Source: Rhizobiaceae bacterium (GTDB taxonomy: Bacteria; Pseudomonadota; Alphaproteobacteria; Rhizobiales; Rhizobiaceae). From it: a stretch of DNA of 34,186 nucleotides. The notes under the pieces are model-generated. The model had not been told where the DNA came from, did no database searches, and was given only the letters and a program-made list of their open reading frames with translations. The translations under genes and the position numbers were made by a program. This document shows positions 15,336 through 22,932 of this stretch, in pieces; position 1 is the stretch's first letter, and each line of letters begins with the position of its first letter. The DNA is taken from assembly GCA_905339215.1 (NCBI GenBank), contig CAJPFN010000049.1:1-34186 (forward strand), written 5' to 3'.

Positions 15336-16093
15336 CCGCTGCCCCTGCTCCGGTCCTGTCGGTCTGCGACGTGCACAAGCGTTTCGGCGCGGTCCACGCC
15401 CTCAAGGGGGTGAGCCTCGACGCGCGGCGCGGCGAGGTGCTCGCACTTCTGGGAGACAACGGCGCCGGCAAGTCGACACTGGTTCGCTGCATCAGCGGCG
15501 TGCACGCCATCGACGAAGGCGAGATCCGGCTCGACGGAAAAAAGGTCACGCTCGCATCGCCGTCCCTGGCGCGGCGCGCCGGGATTGAGACCGTCTACCA
15601 GGATCTGGCGCTGTTCGACAACCTGACCCCCGCACAGAACTTCTACTGCGGCCGGGAACTGTCGTCCCCGGCCTGGCTGCCACACGGCCTGCGCTTCGTT
15701 CGCGCGCGCGCCATGGACCGCGAGACCGCCTCCGTGATCGACCGGCTCAAGGTGACGCTGCCGAAGTTCGACGCGCCGGTGGCATTGATGTCGGGCGGCC
15801 AGCGGCAGGCGATCGCGGTGGCGCGCGCGACTGTCTTTGCGCGCAAGATCGTCATTCTTGACGAACCAACCGCGGCGCTGGGTCTGCGCGAGTCGCGCAA
15901 GGTGCTCGACCTGATCCACCAGCTTCGCGACGAGGGCAACGCGGTGATCCTGATCACCCACAACATGGAACACGTGGTCGAACTTGCCGATCGTGCAGTC
16001 GTCCTTCGTCAGGGTCGCAAGGTCGGGGAGTTGAGACCCGATCGGTCGAACCAGCACGAGTTGGTGTCGATGATCGTCGGCGCCGGCGGGTGA
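15332..16093 (+). CDS. CUT2-type sugar ABC ATPase, single domain (FrcA-like)
   Basis: A 253-residue cytoplasmic ATPase. Motifs are Walker A GDNGAGKST (residues 41-49), Q-loop VYQDLALF, signature MSGGQRQAIAVARA, Walker B IVILDEP, and switch His ITHN. Most CUT2 ATPases (RbsA, XylG) have two tandem domains in about 500 residues. This one has a single domain, as in the rhizobial FrcA-type fructose/ribose importer, so a homodimer is expected. The start codon overlaps the permease stop (ATGA). A hairpin follows before the binding-protein gene. Confidence 0.92.
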   Translation: MTAAPAPVLSVCDVHKRFGAVHALKGVSLDARRGEVLALLGDNGAGKSTLVRCISGVHAIDEGEIRLDGKKVTLASPSLARRAGIETVYQDLALFDNLTPAQNFYCGRELSSPAWLPHGLRFVRARAMDRETASVIDRLKVTLPKFDAPVALMSGGQRQAIAVARATVFARKIVILDEPTAALGLRESRKVLDLIHQLRDEGNAVILITHNMEHVVELADRAVVLRQGRKVGELRPDRSNQHELVSMIVGAGG

Positions 16094-16129
16094 GCAGATT
16101 CACTGGCCGCTCAAGGCCGGTGTTTTGAA

Positions 16130-16150
16130 GATCGCCCAGAGTGGGCGATC
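16130..16150 (+). terminator. intercistronic hairpin between ATPase and binding-protein genes
   Basis: A perfect 9-bp stem, GATCGCCCA / TGGGCGATC, with a 3-base loop (GAG). It is 37 bp after the ATPase stop and ends 24 bp before the binding-protein ATG. There is no T tract, so it is more likely an mRNA-stabilising or partial-termination element than a full terminator. It would protect the downstream binding-protein message. Confidence 0.5.
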
Positions 16151-16173
16151 CAGTAGGGAGAGGGAGGAGCACT

Positions 16174-17088
16174 ATGAGGTTCCGAACAATCATTGCCGGC
16201 GCGGCATTCTTGTTCGCGGCCGGCGCGCCTTCGTGGAGCGCGGATGCCGTCAAGATCGGCTTCATCACGAAGTTTCCCGTACCGTTCTTCGCCACGATGG
16301 AGAATGCCGCGAAGGACTATGCCGCCGCCAATCCGGGGGTCGAGCTGATCTTCGGTCAAGGGGCTTCGGCCACCGACATCGAGGGTCAGATCGCCCAGAT
16401 CGAATCGATGGTGACCCAGGGCGTGCAGGGCATCGCCATAACCCCGGTCGATCCCACGGTGGCGGCAGCACTCGACAAGGCCATCGCTGCCGGAGTCAAG
16501 GTCGTGCTGATGGACAACGACATCCCCGGCTGGACCGGGCGAACGGCGTTGGCCACCACCGACAACTACAATGCCGGCAAGATCGCCGGCGAATACCTGA
16601 AGTCGGTGCTCAAGGCCGGCGACACGATGGGTATCCTCGAAGGCGTGCCGGGTGTCCCGGCGCTTGACGACCGGGTCAACGGCATGATCGAGGGCCTCGG
16701 CGGACTCGAGGTCAAGATCGTCGGCCGCGGGGCGACCAACTGCACCGAGGAGCTCGGCATCAGCGTCGCCGAAGACATCCTGACGGCCAACCCCGATCTG
16801 AAGTCGATCTACGCCGCATGCGGCCCGCCGGCCGCCGGCGCCGCCCAGGCGATCAAGAACGCCAATCTGCCAGCCAAGCCGATCCTCGTCGGATTCGACT
16901 TCTGCTGCGGCGAGGCCGAAGCGATGGAAGCGGGCATCGAGGATGCGACGGTCGCGCAGTTCCCGACGAAGATGGCCTCCCTCGGCGTTGACGCGCTGGT
17001 TAAGGCCATTCGCGGCGAGGCGGTCGAATCCTTGATCGATTCGGGCGCGGCCCTCGTCACGAAGAAAAACATGGCCGATTTCCAGTAA
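16174..17088 (+). CDS. periplasmic sugar-binding protein (CUT2, RbsB/FrcB-like)
   Basis: A 304-residue solute-binding protein of the peripla_BP_4 type. The N-terminus is a signal peptide (MRFRTIIAGAAFLFAAGAPS) with a cut after WSA. The mature part reads VKIGFITKFPVPFFATMENA, the family's first strand with the Phe pair that stacks on the sugar ring. VQGIAITPVDPTVAAALDKA is the usual hinge-region segment. The start at 16174 follows GGGAGGAGC. It is third in the operon, after the permease and ATPase, and is followed by a strong hairpin. Confidence 0.93.
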   Translation: MRFRTIIAGAAFLFAAGAPSWSADAVKIGFITKFPVPFFATMENAAKDYAAANPGVELIFGQGASATDIEGQIAQIESMVTQGVQGIAITPVDPTVAAALDKAIAAGVKVVLMDNDIPGWTGRTALATTDNYNAGKIAGEYLKSVLKAGDTMGILEGVPGVPALDDRVNGMIEGLGGLEVKIVGRGATNCTEELGISVAEDILTANPDLKSIYAACGPPAAGAAQAIKNANLPAKPILVGFDFCCGEAEAMEAGIEDATVAQFPTKMASLGVDALVKAIRGEAVESLIDSGAALVTKKNMADFQ

Positions 17089-17096
17089 CGCCTATC

Positions 17097-17119
17097 GAGG
17101 GCCGGCGGGGCCGGCCCTC
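17097..17119 (+). terminator. hairpin after the sugar-binding-protein gene
   Basis: A perfect 10-bp GC-rich stem (GAGGGCCGGC / GCCGGCCCTC) with a GGG loop, 8 bp after the stop and followed by CCTTTCCTT. It probably attenuates transcription into the dehydrogenase gene, so that the binding protein is made in excess. Confidence 0.6.
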
Positions 17120-17179
17120 CCTTTCCTTCGGCGGACACCAAGCCCGCGCCACAAACGAAAGCCATCGAACGTGCATTCC

Positions 17180-18184
17180 ATGGAAGCCCTCGTCTGCGTC
17201 GAACCGGGCAGCTTGCGGGTCGAACGACGCCCGGTCCCCCGTCCCAGGCCGGGCGAGGTGCTCGTCCGTCCCCGGCGGATAGGGGTCTGCGGAACCGATT
17301 ACCACATCTTCGAGGGCAAGCACCCCTTCGTGGAGTATCCGCGGATCATGGGGCATGAGCTCGCGGTGGAGGTGGTCGAGGCCCCGACCGGGACCGGCGT
17401 CGAGGTGGGCCGGTTCTTCGCGGTCAACCCCTATCTGTCCTGCGGCAGTTGCATCGCTTGCCGGCGCGGCAAGCCCAATTGCTGCGTCGCGATCTCGGTC
17501 CTGGGCGTGCACCAGGACGGGGGCATGTCGGAGCTTCTGGCGGTTCCCGCCGCAAACCTGATATCCGTGGACGGCCTGACGCTCGATCAGGCTGCGACCG
17601 TTGAGTTCCTGGCCATCGGCGCGCATGCCGTGCGGCGTGGCGCCGTGACTCCGCTGGATCGGGTGCTCGTCGTCGGAGCAGGGCCGATTGGCCTTGGCGT
17701 GGCGCTTTTTGCCAACCTTTCCGGCGCGGCCGTGGCGATCATCGACCGCGAGAGCGAAAGGGCCGACTACACGGCATCCCTCGTCGGCGGCACCGCATTC
17801 ACCACCGACGATCTCCCGCACCTCGGTTCGTTCACCGGTGGCGACGGATTCGACGTCGTGTTTGATGCAACGGGTAGTTCGCGAGCGATGGAACAGGGTT
17901 TCGACCATGTCGCTCACGGTGGCCGCTACGTGCTGGTCAGCGTGGTCAGGGAATCGATCTCCTTCATGGATCCGGACTTCCATCGAAAGGAACTCACCCT
18001 GCTCGGCAGCCGCAACGCAACGGCCGAGGACTTCGACCGGGTCGTCGCCGCGATCCGGGACGGCTCGGCGCCCGCAGACCGGCTCGTCACGCATCGCACG
18101 GATCTCGAGCGCGCGGTTTTCGACATCCCCCGCTGGGCGAGCGAGAAATCCGGCCTGATCAAGGCTATGGTGACTATCGGTTGA
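17180..18184 (+). CDS. zinc-dependent medium-chain alcohol/polyol dehydrogenase
   Basis: A 334-residue MDR enzyme. Catalytic zinc ligands are in GVCGTDYHIF and GHELAVEVVE. The structural zinc loop is CGSCIACRRGKPNCC, and the Rossmann motif is VVGAGPIGLGVA. An Asp after strand 2 (IIDRES) suggests NAD. Relatives include L-galactonate, L-threonine and sorbitol dehydrogenases. I use the ATG at 17180; a GTG 9 bp upstream is equally in frame. With the upstream CUT2 importer and the downstream lactonase, it probably oxidises the imported sugar or polyol. Confidence 0.9.
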   Translation: MEALVCVEPGSLRVERRPVPRPRPGEVLVRPRRIGVCGTDYHIFEGKHPFVEYPRIMGHELAVEVVEAPTGTGVEVGRFFAVNPYLSCGSCIACRRGKPNCCVAISVLGVHQDGGMSELLAVPAANLISVDGLTLDQAATVEFLAIGAHAVRRGAVTPLDRVLVVGAGPIGLGVALFANLSGAAVAIIDRESERADYTASLVGGTAFTTDDLPHLGSFTGGDGFDVVFDATGSSRAMEQGFDHVAHGGRYVLVSVVRESISFMDPDFHRKELTLLGSRNATAEDFDRVVAAIRDGSAPADRLVTHRTDLERAVFDIPRWASEKSGLIKAMVTIG

Positions 18185-18248
18185 ATTCGGCGAATGCCAA
18201 TGTCCTGCCCGGCTCAACACCGGGGGACGTGCGGCTGGGAGGTGACAG

Positions 18249-19157
18249 TTGGCGGCCAGGGACTACTATATCCACGATCATCGCTTCGCGAAGCTGATCC
18301 ACGGCAATGCCAACGTGGAGGTGCTGTGGAGCGGCGGGCGGTGGGCCGAGGGGCCGGCCTATCTCGCGGCCGGACGCTATCTTATCTGGTCCGATATCCC
18401 CAACGACCGCATCCTGCGCTGGGACGAGAACGACGGCCATGTGTCGGTCTTCGAACAGCCCTGCCGCAACCACAACGGCCACACCGTGGACCGGCAGGGC
18501 AGGCTGATCGCCTGCGAGCATCGCGGCCGCTGCGTCAGCCGGTACGAGTTCGACGGCACCCGCACGGTGCTTGCCGACCGCTTCGACGGCAGGCGCCTCA
18601 ACTCGCCCAACGACGTCGTGGTGAAGTCCGACGGCTCGATCTGGTTCACCGACCCGTCCTACGGCATCGACAGCGACTATGAGGGCGACGCCTCGCCGAT
18701 GGAACAGGATGGCCGCCACGTCTACCGCATAGACCAGACCGGCGGCGTTGCCCGGGTGATCGACGACATGAGGCAGCCCAACGGGCTCGCTTTCTCGCCT
18801 GACGAGGCCTTTCTCTACGTGGCCGATACCGGACGCACGCACTTCCCGGACTGCGAGCCGAAGATCCGCCGCCACGCCCTGGCCCCCGACGGCCGTTCGC
18901 TCGCCGCGGGCGAGGATTTCGTCACCTGCGACGCCGGGCTGTTCGACGGCTTCCGCACCGATACCGAGGGACGCATCTGGTCCTCCGCCGGCGATGGTGT
19001 CCACTGCTTCGCGCCGGACGGCAGGCTGCTCGGCAAGATCCTGATCGACGAACCGGTGTCGAACGTCTGCTTCGGTGGACCGAAGAGGAACCGGTTGTTC
19101 ATCACCGCCACGACGACGCTGCGTTCGGTCTACGTGAATGCGCGAGGAAGCGCGTAG
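18249..19157 (+). CDS. SMP-30/gluconolactonase-family lactonase
   Basis: A 302-residue six-bladed propeller enzyme that hydrolyses sugar lactones. Metal-site motifs are visible: EGPAYL (Glu ligand), NSPNDVVV (Asn ligand), QPNGLAFSPD and LFDGFRTDTEG (Asp ligand). It starts at a TTG (18249) with GGGAGGTGA just upstream; no ATG nearby gives the full first blade. It lies 64 bp after the alcohol dehydrogenase and is the last gene of the sugar operon. A sugar dehydrogenase plus lactonase is the classic non-phosphorylative first two steps. The sugar acid dehydratase expected next is not in the window. Confidence 0.9.
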   Translation: MAARDYYIHDHRFAKLIHGNANVEVLWSGGRWAEGPAYLAAGRYLIWSDIPNDRILRWDENDGHVSVFEQPCRNHNGHTVDRQGRLIACEHRGRCVSRYEFDGTRTVLADRFDGRRLNSPNDVVVKSDGSIWFTDPSYGIDSDYEGDASPMEQDGRHVYRIDQTGGVARVIDDMRQPNGLAFSPDEAFLYVADTGRTHFPDCEPKIRRHALAPDGRSLAAGEDFVTCDAGLFDGFRTDTEGRIWSSAGDGVHCFAPDGRLLGKILIDEPVSNVCFGGPKRNRLFITATTTLRSVYVNARGSA

Positions 19158-19224
19158 ACGACGCCGGGCCGAAAGCACACCCGCGCCTTTTTACTCCGCC
19201 GGTGCGCAACGTGTCGTTCGCCGC

Positions 19225-20622
19225 TCAGTCCCGGCGGTCCATCGCGCGTTGGAGGACTGTCAGAATGCGCTTGTCGGCCATCTGGGCGACGTTGAAGCGC
19301 ATGAACGACGCAGCCGACCGCGAGACGCTGAACACGTTTCCCGGCGCCAGCACGACCTTCTCCTCCATGGCGCGCTGCGCGACCTCGGACGAATCGAGCC
19401 CGTCGGGCAGGCGGCACCACAGGTAAAACCCGCCCCGCGGCATGATCCAGGGAACGAGGCCAAGCGGGGCGAGCCTGTCGGCGATCTCCTCTCGGGCGTG
19501 AGCCAGGCGCCGTCGCAGGTCGTCCATGTGCCTGCGATAGCTGCCGCCCGCCAGCACGCCGGCGATCAGTTCGGTCGCGATGGGGCTGGCGCCGGCGAAA
19601 CTCGTCGCGATCTGAAGATCGACGAGGCTCTCGATCCACTCCGTTCGCGCGGCGATGTAGCCGCAGCGGACCGAAGCCGACAGCGTCTTCGAGAAACTGC
19701 CGATCCTGATGACGCGATCGAGCCCGTCGAGGATGGCAAGACGCGGCGACAGGGCCGGCTCGAAATCGGCGAAGATCTCGTCTTCGACGATCGTCATGCC
19801 GTGCGCCGCCGCCGCATTGAGCACGCGATGCGCCGTCTGCGGCGAGATGGTCGCACCGGTCGGATTGTGCAGGGCGGAGTTGGTGATGTAGAGGCGCGGC
19901 GCCTCCTCGGCCACGGCCTTCTCGAAGGCGGCGACGTCCGGCCCCGATGGCGTGAAGGCAACGCCCACGATCCTGACCGGATGGGCACGCAACAGCGCCT
20001 GGAAATTGAAATAGCAGGGATCGTCGACCAGGACGACGTCGCCCGGCTGCAACAGCATGCGGCATATCAGGTCGATCGCCTGCGTGCCCGAGCCGGTGAG
20101 CATGACCTGGCCGGCGGTCGCTGCTATGCCCTCGTCGGCGAAGCGGCCGAGAAGAAGGCGGCGCAGGGCGAGCGATCCGCGGGTGTTGCCGTAGTCGGTG
20201 AGAAGGGCATCGTCGGCGCGGCTCAGGGCTCGCAGGCCTTTGCGCAGGGCAGCGTTCGGCATCCAGTCGGCGGGCAGCCACCCGCAGCCGGGCTTGGGCA
20301 CGGACGGCTCGGCGTCAAGCGATTGGCGCGACACCCAGAACGGATCGATGTTTCGTTCGCGGGGTGGGCCCCGCTCGACCAGAAGCCGCGGCGGCAGATC
20401 TGCGCCGGTCACGTAGAAGCCGGAACCGCGCCGGGCGCGGATGGCGCCCTCGGCCTCGAGCCGCCCGTAGGCCTCGACAACGGTCGATGGCGACACGCCC
20501 ATGGTCGCGGCGAAGCGGCGAACCGACGGTAGGCGGTCGCCTGCCGCAAGCGCGCGGTTCGCGATCTTCGAGCGGATCGCCGTCATCAGGGTTTCGGTTC
20601 GTGTCATTTCACCGCCAGACAT
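19225..20622 (-). CDS. MocR-type regulator: GntR winged helix fused to PLP aminotransferase fold
   Basis: A 465-residue transcription factor. Residues about 5-75 are a GntR winged helix (LPSVRRFAATMGVSPSTVVE, then AYGRLEAEGAI). The remainder is a fold-type I aminotransferase domain with the PLP-binding Lys in GSFSKTLSASVRCGYI, the Asn-Pro motif HNPTGATISP, and DEIFADFE. Such proteins use PLP or its adducts as a signal and usually do not catalyse transamination. I start at ATG 20622 behind GGAAGAG; a TTG 15 bp upstream is also possible. It diverges from the EamA exporter gene, the common arrangement for regulator and target, and converges with the lactonase gene. Confidence 0.9.
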   Translation of the reverse strand: MSGGEMTRTETLMTAIRSKIANRALAAGDRLPSVRRFAATMGVSPSTVVEAYGRLEAEGAIRARRGSGFYVTGADLPPRLLVERGPPRERNIDPFWVSRQSLDAEPSVPKPGCGWLPADWMPNAALRKGLRALSRADDALLTDYGNTRGSLALRRLLLGRFADEGIAATAGQVMLTGSGTQAIDLICRMLLQPGDVVLVDDPCYFNFQALLRAHPVRIVGVAFTPSGPDVAAFEKAVAEEAPRLYITNSALHNPTGATISPQTAHRVLNAAAAHGMTIVEDEIFADFEPALSPRLAILDGLDRVIRIGSFSKTLSASVRCGYIAARTEWIESLVDLQIATSFAGASPIATELIAGVLAGGSYRRHMDDLRRRLAHAREEIADRLAPLGLVPWIMPRGGFYLWCRLPDGLDSSEVAQRAMEEKVVLAPGNVFSVSRSAASFMRFNVAQMADKRILTVLQRAMDRRD

Positions 20623-20743
20623 GGCAACTCTTCCCAACTGTATTCTCGATTGAGCCCATACAGTTTTGTGGAATTGTATCCCTCTGTACCTGCCAATACC
20701 ATCCCGAAGCCGCTACTTGAACGCCCCAGGAAAGCGAGGGTGT
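20623..20743. promoter_or_regulatory. divergent promoter region, MocR regulator / EamA exporter
   Basis: The spacer carries a perfect 8-bp inverted repeat, AACTGTAT (20636-20643) and ATACAGTT (20658-20665), separated by 14 bp. Two related half-sites follow, TTGTATC (20674-20680) and CTGTACC (20684-20690). MocR regulators typically bind repeated half-sites between themselves and a divergent target, so this is a good operator candidate. No clear -35/-10 pair was identified. Confidence 0.55.
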
Positions 20744-21604
20744 ATGGAACGAACGACTGCGGGCTGGGGCAGCGGCCTCTTGGGAGTCGTCATCTTCAGC
20801 GGCTCGCTGCCGGCGACGCGCGTGGCGGTGGCTGATTTCTCGCCGGTGTTCCTGACATCCGCGCGGGCCGCGATCGCGGCCCTGCTCGGCGCCGTCTTCC
20901 TGCTGGCGCTTCGCCAGGCACGACCCGCGCGCGGCGACCTCTTCGCGCTTTCCGTCGTCGCGCTGGGCGTCGTCGTCGGCTTTCCGCTGCTCACCGCGCT
21001 TGCACTTCGCCACATCTCGGCGTCGCACTCGATCGTCTTCGTCGGCCTGCTGCCGCTCGCCACCGCCACCTTCGCCGTGCTGCGCGGCGGCGAACGCCCG
21101 AAGCCGATGTTCTGGCTGTTCTCGCTGCTCGGGGCCGCCACGGTCGCCGGCTTCGCGCTGTCGCAAGGCGGCGGCGGATCGCTCGCCGGCGATCTCCTGA
21201 TGATCGCGGCCATCCTGTTCTGCGGGCTCGGCTATGCCGAAGGCGCGACCCTGTCGCGGCGGCTCGGCGGATGGCAGGTCATCTCCTGGGCGCTGCTGCT
21301 GTCATTGCCGGTGATGGCTGCGATCACCCTCGTCACCCTGCCCGCGAGCTGGAGCGGCATCGGCGTGCCGGCGTGGCTGGGGCTCGCCTACGTCTCGGTG
21401 TTCAGCATGCTGGTCGGCTTCGTCTTCTGGTATCGCGGGCTCGCGCTCGGCGGCATCGCCGGCGTCGGCCAGCTGCAGCTCTTGCAGCCCTTTTTCGGAT
21501 TTATGCTGGCAGCCGTGTTCCTGCACGAAACGATCGCGTGGACCATGCTCGCCTCGACGGCGGTCGTCGTTCTTTGCGTCGCCGGCGCCCGGCGCTTCGC
21601 CTGA
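20744..21604 (+). CDS. EamA-family (drug/metabolite) transporter
   Basis: A 286-residue inner-membrane protein with ten predicted hydrophobic spans in two EamA repeats. Repeat 1 includes FSPVFLTSARAAIAALLGAV and ISASHSIVFVGLLPLATATF. Repeat 2 ends GIAGVGQLQLLQPFFGFMLA, the standard conserved motif of the last EamA segment. The ATG at 20744 follows GAGGG; a longer frame from 20666 lies within the operator region. Family members export amino acids or metabolites. Pairing with a MocR (PLP-sensing) regulator suggests an amino-acid-like or amine substrate, but this is inference. Confidence 0.9.
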   Translation: MERTTAGWGSGLLGVVIFSGSLPATRVAVADFSPVFLTSARAAIAALLGAVFLLALRQARPARGDLFALSVVALGVVVGFPLLTALALRHISASHSIVFVGLLPLATATFAVLRGGERPKPMFWLFSLLGAATVAGFALSQGGGGSLAGDLLMIAAILFCGLGYAEGATLSRRLGGWQVISWALLLSLPVMAAITLVTLPASWSGIGVPAWLGLAYVSVFSMLVGFVFWYRGLALGGIAGVGQLQLLQPFFGFMLAAVFLHETIAWTMLASTAVVVLCVAGARRFA

Positions 21605-21702
21605 CGGACTCCCGGGCAGGGCGGCGTTGATGCACCGCAATGCCGCGCAGCCGCGGGCATGCACAAACTGCCGACGTCTCCCAACGACAGGAAACCGTCC
21701 CC

Positions 21703-22866
21703 ATGCCATCGCGACTCTCGACTGCGATCGTTCTCGCCGGGCTCGCCTGCGGAACTGCGGCCGCCCAGGAAGCCAACATGACCTTCGGCGGCGACACCTA
21801 CGCCGCCGGTTCCAGCGTGACCGTCAGCGCGCCCGCCGCGCGCGACCTCTTCCTGACGGGCTTTTCCGTTGAAATTGTTGCCGAGGTGGCGGCGGACGCC
21901 CATGTCGCCGGCTTCGACGTCGACGTCTCTGCGCCCGTCAAGGGCGACCTCTACGCCGGCGGCTTCTCCGTCGACGTCGCCGGTCCCGTCACCACGGACC
22001 TCAGCGCCTTCGCCGCCAATGTCCGGCTTCGCCAGGCCGCGGCAGTGGCGGGCAATGTGCGCATCGTCGCGGGCAGCGCCATCCTGGACGGACCGATCGC
22101 CGGAAGCCTTCTTGCCGCCGGCGGTTCCATCGAACTGAACGGCACTGTCGCGGGCGACGCGATGCTGACGGCCGGCGAGCTTTCCTTCGGCCCCGGCGCC
22201 AGGATCGACGGGACGCTGACCTACATGGCGGAGGAGCCGATCGACATTCCGGCCAGCGTCGTCGCACCGGAGCGGGTCCGCTTCGAGAAGCTCGAGCCCT
22301 CGCAGGCCTATGACCGCTTCCGCGACGCGATGGAGCACCCCACGCGTGGCTTCTGGCCCGCCTTCCTCACGGTCTTCGGCGCCTTCGTGATGGCCATCGC
22401 CTTCCTGGTGCTGGTCGGCGGACTCGCGCTCGCCTTCGCCCCACAGACGACGGAACGGCTGCGCGCCGAGGCGTCGGCAAGGCCGTTCTTGTCGACGCTC
22501 TACGGCGCACTCGGTCTGTCGATGCTGCTCGGCATCGTGCCGGTCAGCGCCATGACGCTCGTCGCGATCCCGCTCATTCCGATCGTCATTCTGGCGGTCG
22601 TGCTCGCCTGGACCATCGGCTACCTGCTCGGCGCCTATGTCATCGCCTGGAGGGTCGCGTCGGCCTTCGCCGGTCCGCCGCAGACGACGGCGATGCGGCT
22701 GGGTGCGCTGGCGATCTGCCTGGTCGTGCTGGCGCTGCTCAACTTCGTGCCGGTGATCGGCTGGCTGGTCAACCTGCTCGTAGTCTTCCTCGGCCTCGGC
22801 GCCTTCGTCAGCCGCGGCGCGGCGATGATCGCCGATCGGGCACCTGCGGCCGCCACGACCGGCTGA
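21703..22866 (+). CDS. exported bactofilin-like repeat protein with C-terminal membrane domain
   Basis: A 387-residue protein of unknown function. Residues 1-21 are a signal peptide (MPSRLSTAIVLAGLACGTAA). Residues about 25-175 are a run of short hydrophobic/Gly repeats (DLFLTGFSVEI, DAHVAGFDVDV, DLYAGGFSVDV, GSLLAAGGSIELNG), as in the right-handed beta-helix of bactofilins. From about 205 to the end are several hydrophobic spans (VFGAFVMAIAFLVLVGGLAL ... LLGIVPVSAMTLVAIPLIPI). Cytoplasmic bactofilins lack a signal peptide, so the helix here should lie outside the inner membrane. It stands alone downstream of the EamA gene (98 bp gap) and may have its own promoter. Confidence 0.85.
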   Translation: MPSRLSTAIVLAGLACGTAAAQEANMTFGGDTYAAGSSVTVSAPAARDLFLTGFSVEIVAEVAADAHVAGFDVDVSAPVKGDLYAGGFSVDVAGPVTTDLSAFAANVRLRQAAAVAGNVRIVAGSAILDGPIAGSLLAAGGSIELNGTVAGDAMLTAGELSFGPGARIDGTLTYMAEEPIDIPASVVAPERVRFEKLEPSQAYDRFRDAMEHPTRGFWPAFLTVFGAFVMAIAFLVLVGGLALAFAPQTTERLRAEASARPFLSTLYGALGLSMLLGIVPVSAMTLVAIPLIPIVILAVVLAWTIGYLLGAYVIAWRVASAFAGPPQTTAMRLGALAICLVVLALLNFVPVIGWLVNLLVVFLGLGAFVSRGAAMIADRAPAAATTG

Positions 22867-22880
22867 CCGATTGCGGCATT

Positions 22881-22917
22881 CGGTCGGGCGCTGCCGACAG
22901 CGGCTGGCGCCCGACCG
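22881..22917. terminator. bidirectional terminator-like hairpin between convergent operons
   Basis: A perfect 11-bp stem (CGGTCGGGCGC / GCGCCCGACCG) encloses a second 4-bp stem (GCCG / CGGC) and an ACAG loop. It lies 14 bp after the bactofilin-like gene and 16 bp before the stop of the leftward 12-gene operon. T tracts are poor on both sides, so termination may rely on the stem or on Rho. Confidence 0.65.
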
Positions 22918-22932
22918 TCATCGGATTTCTGC

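Noticed and set aside
19158-19224. Terminator between the lactonase and MocR genes
   Set aside because: A T5 run is present at about 19189-19193, but no convincing stem precedes it on either strand.
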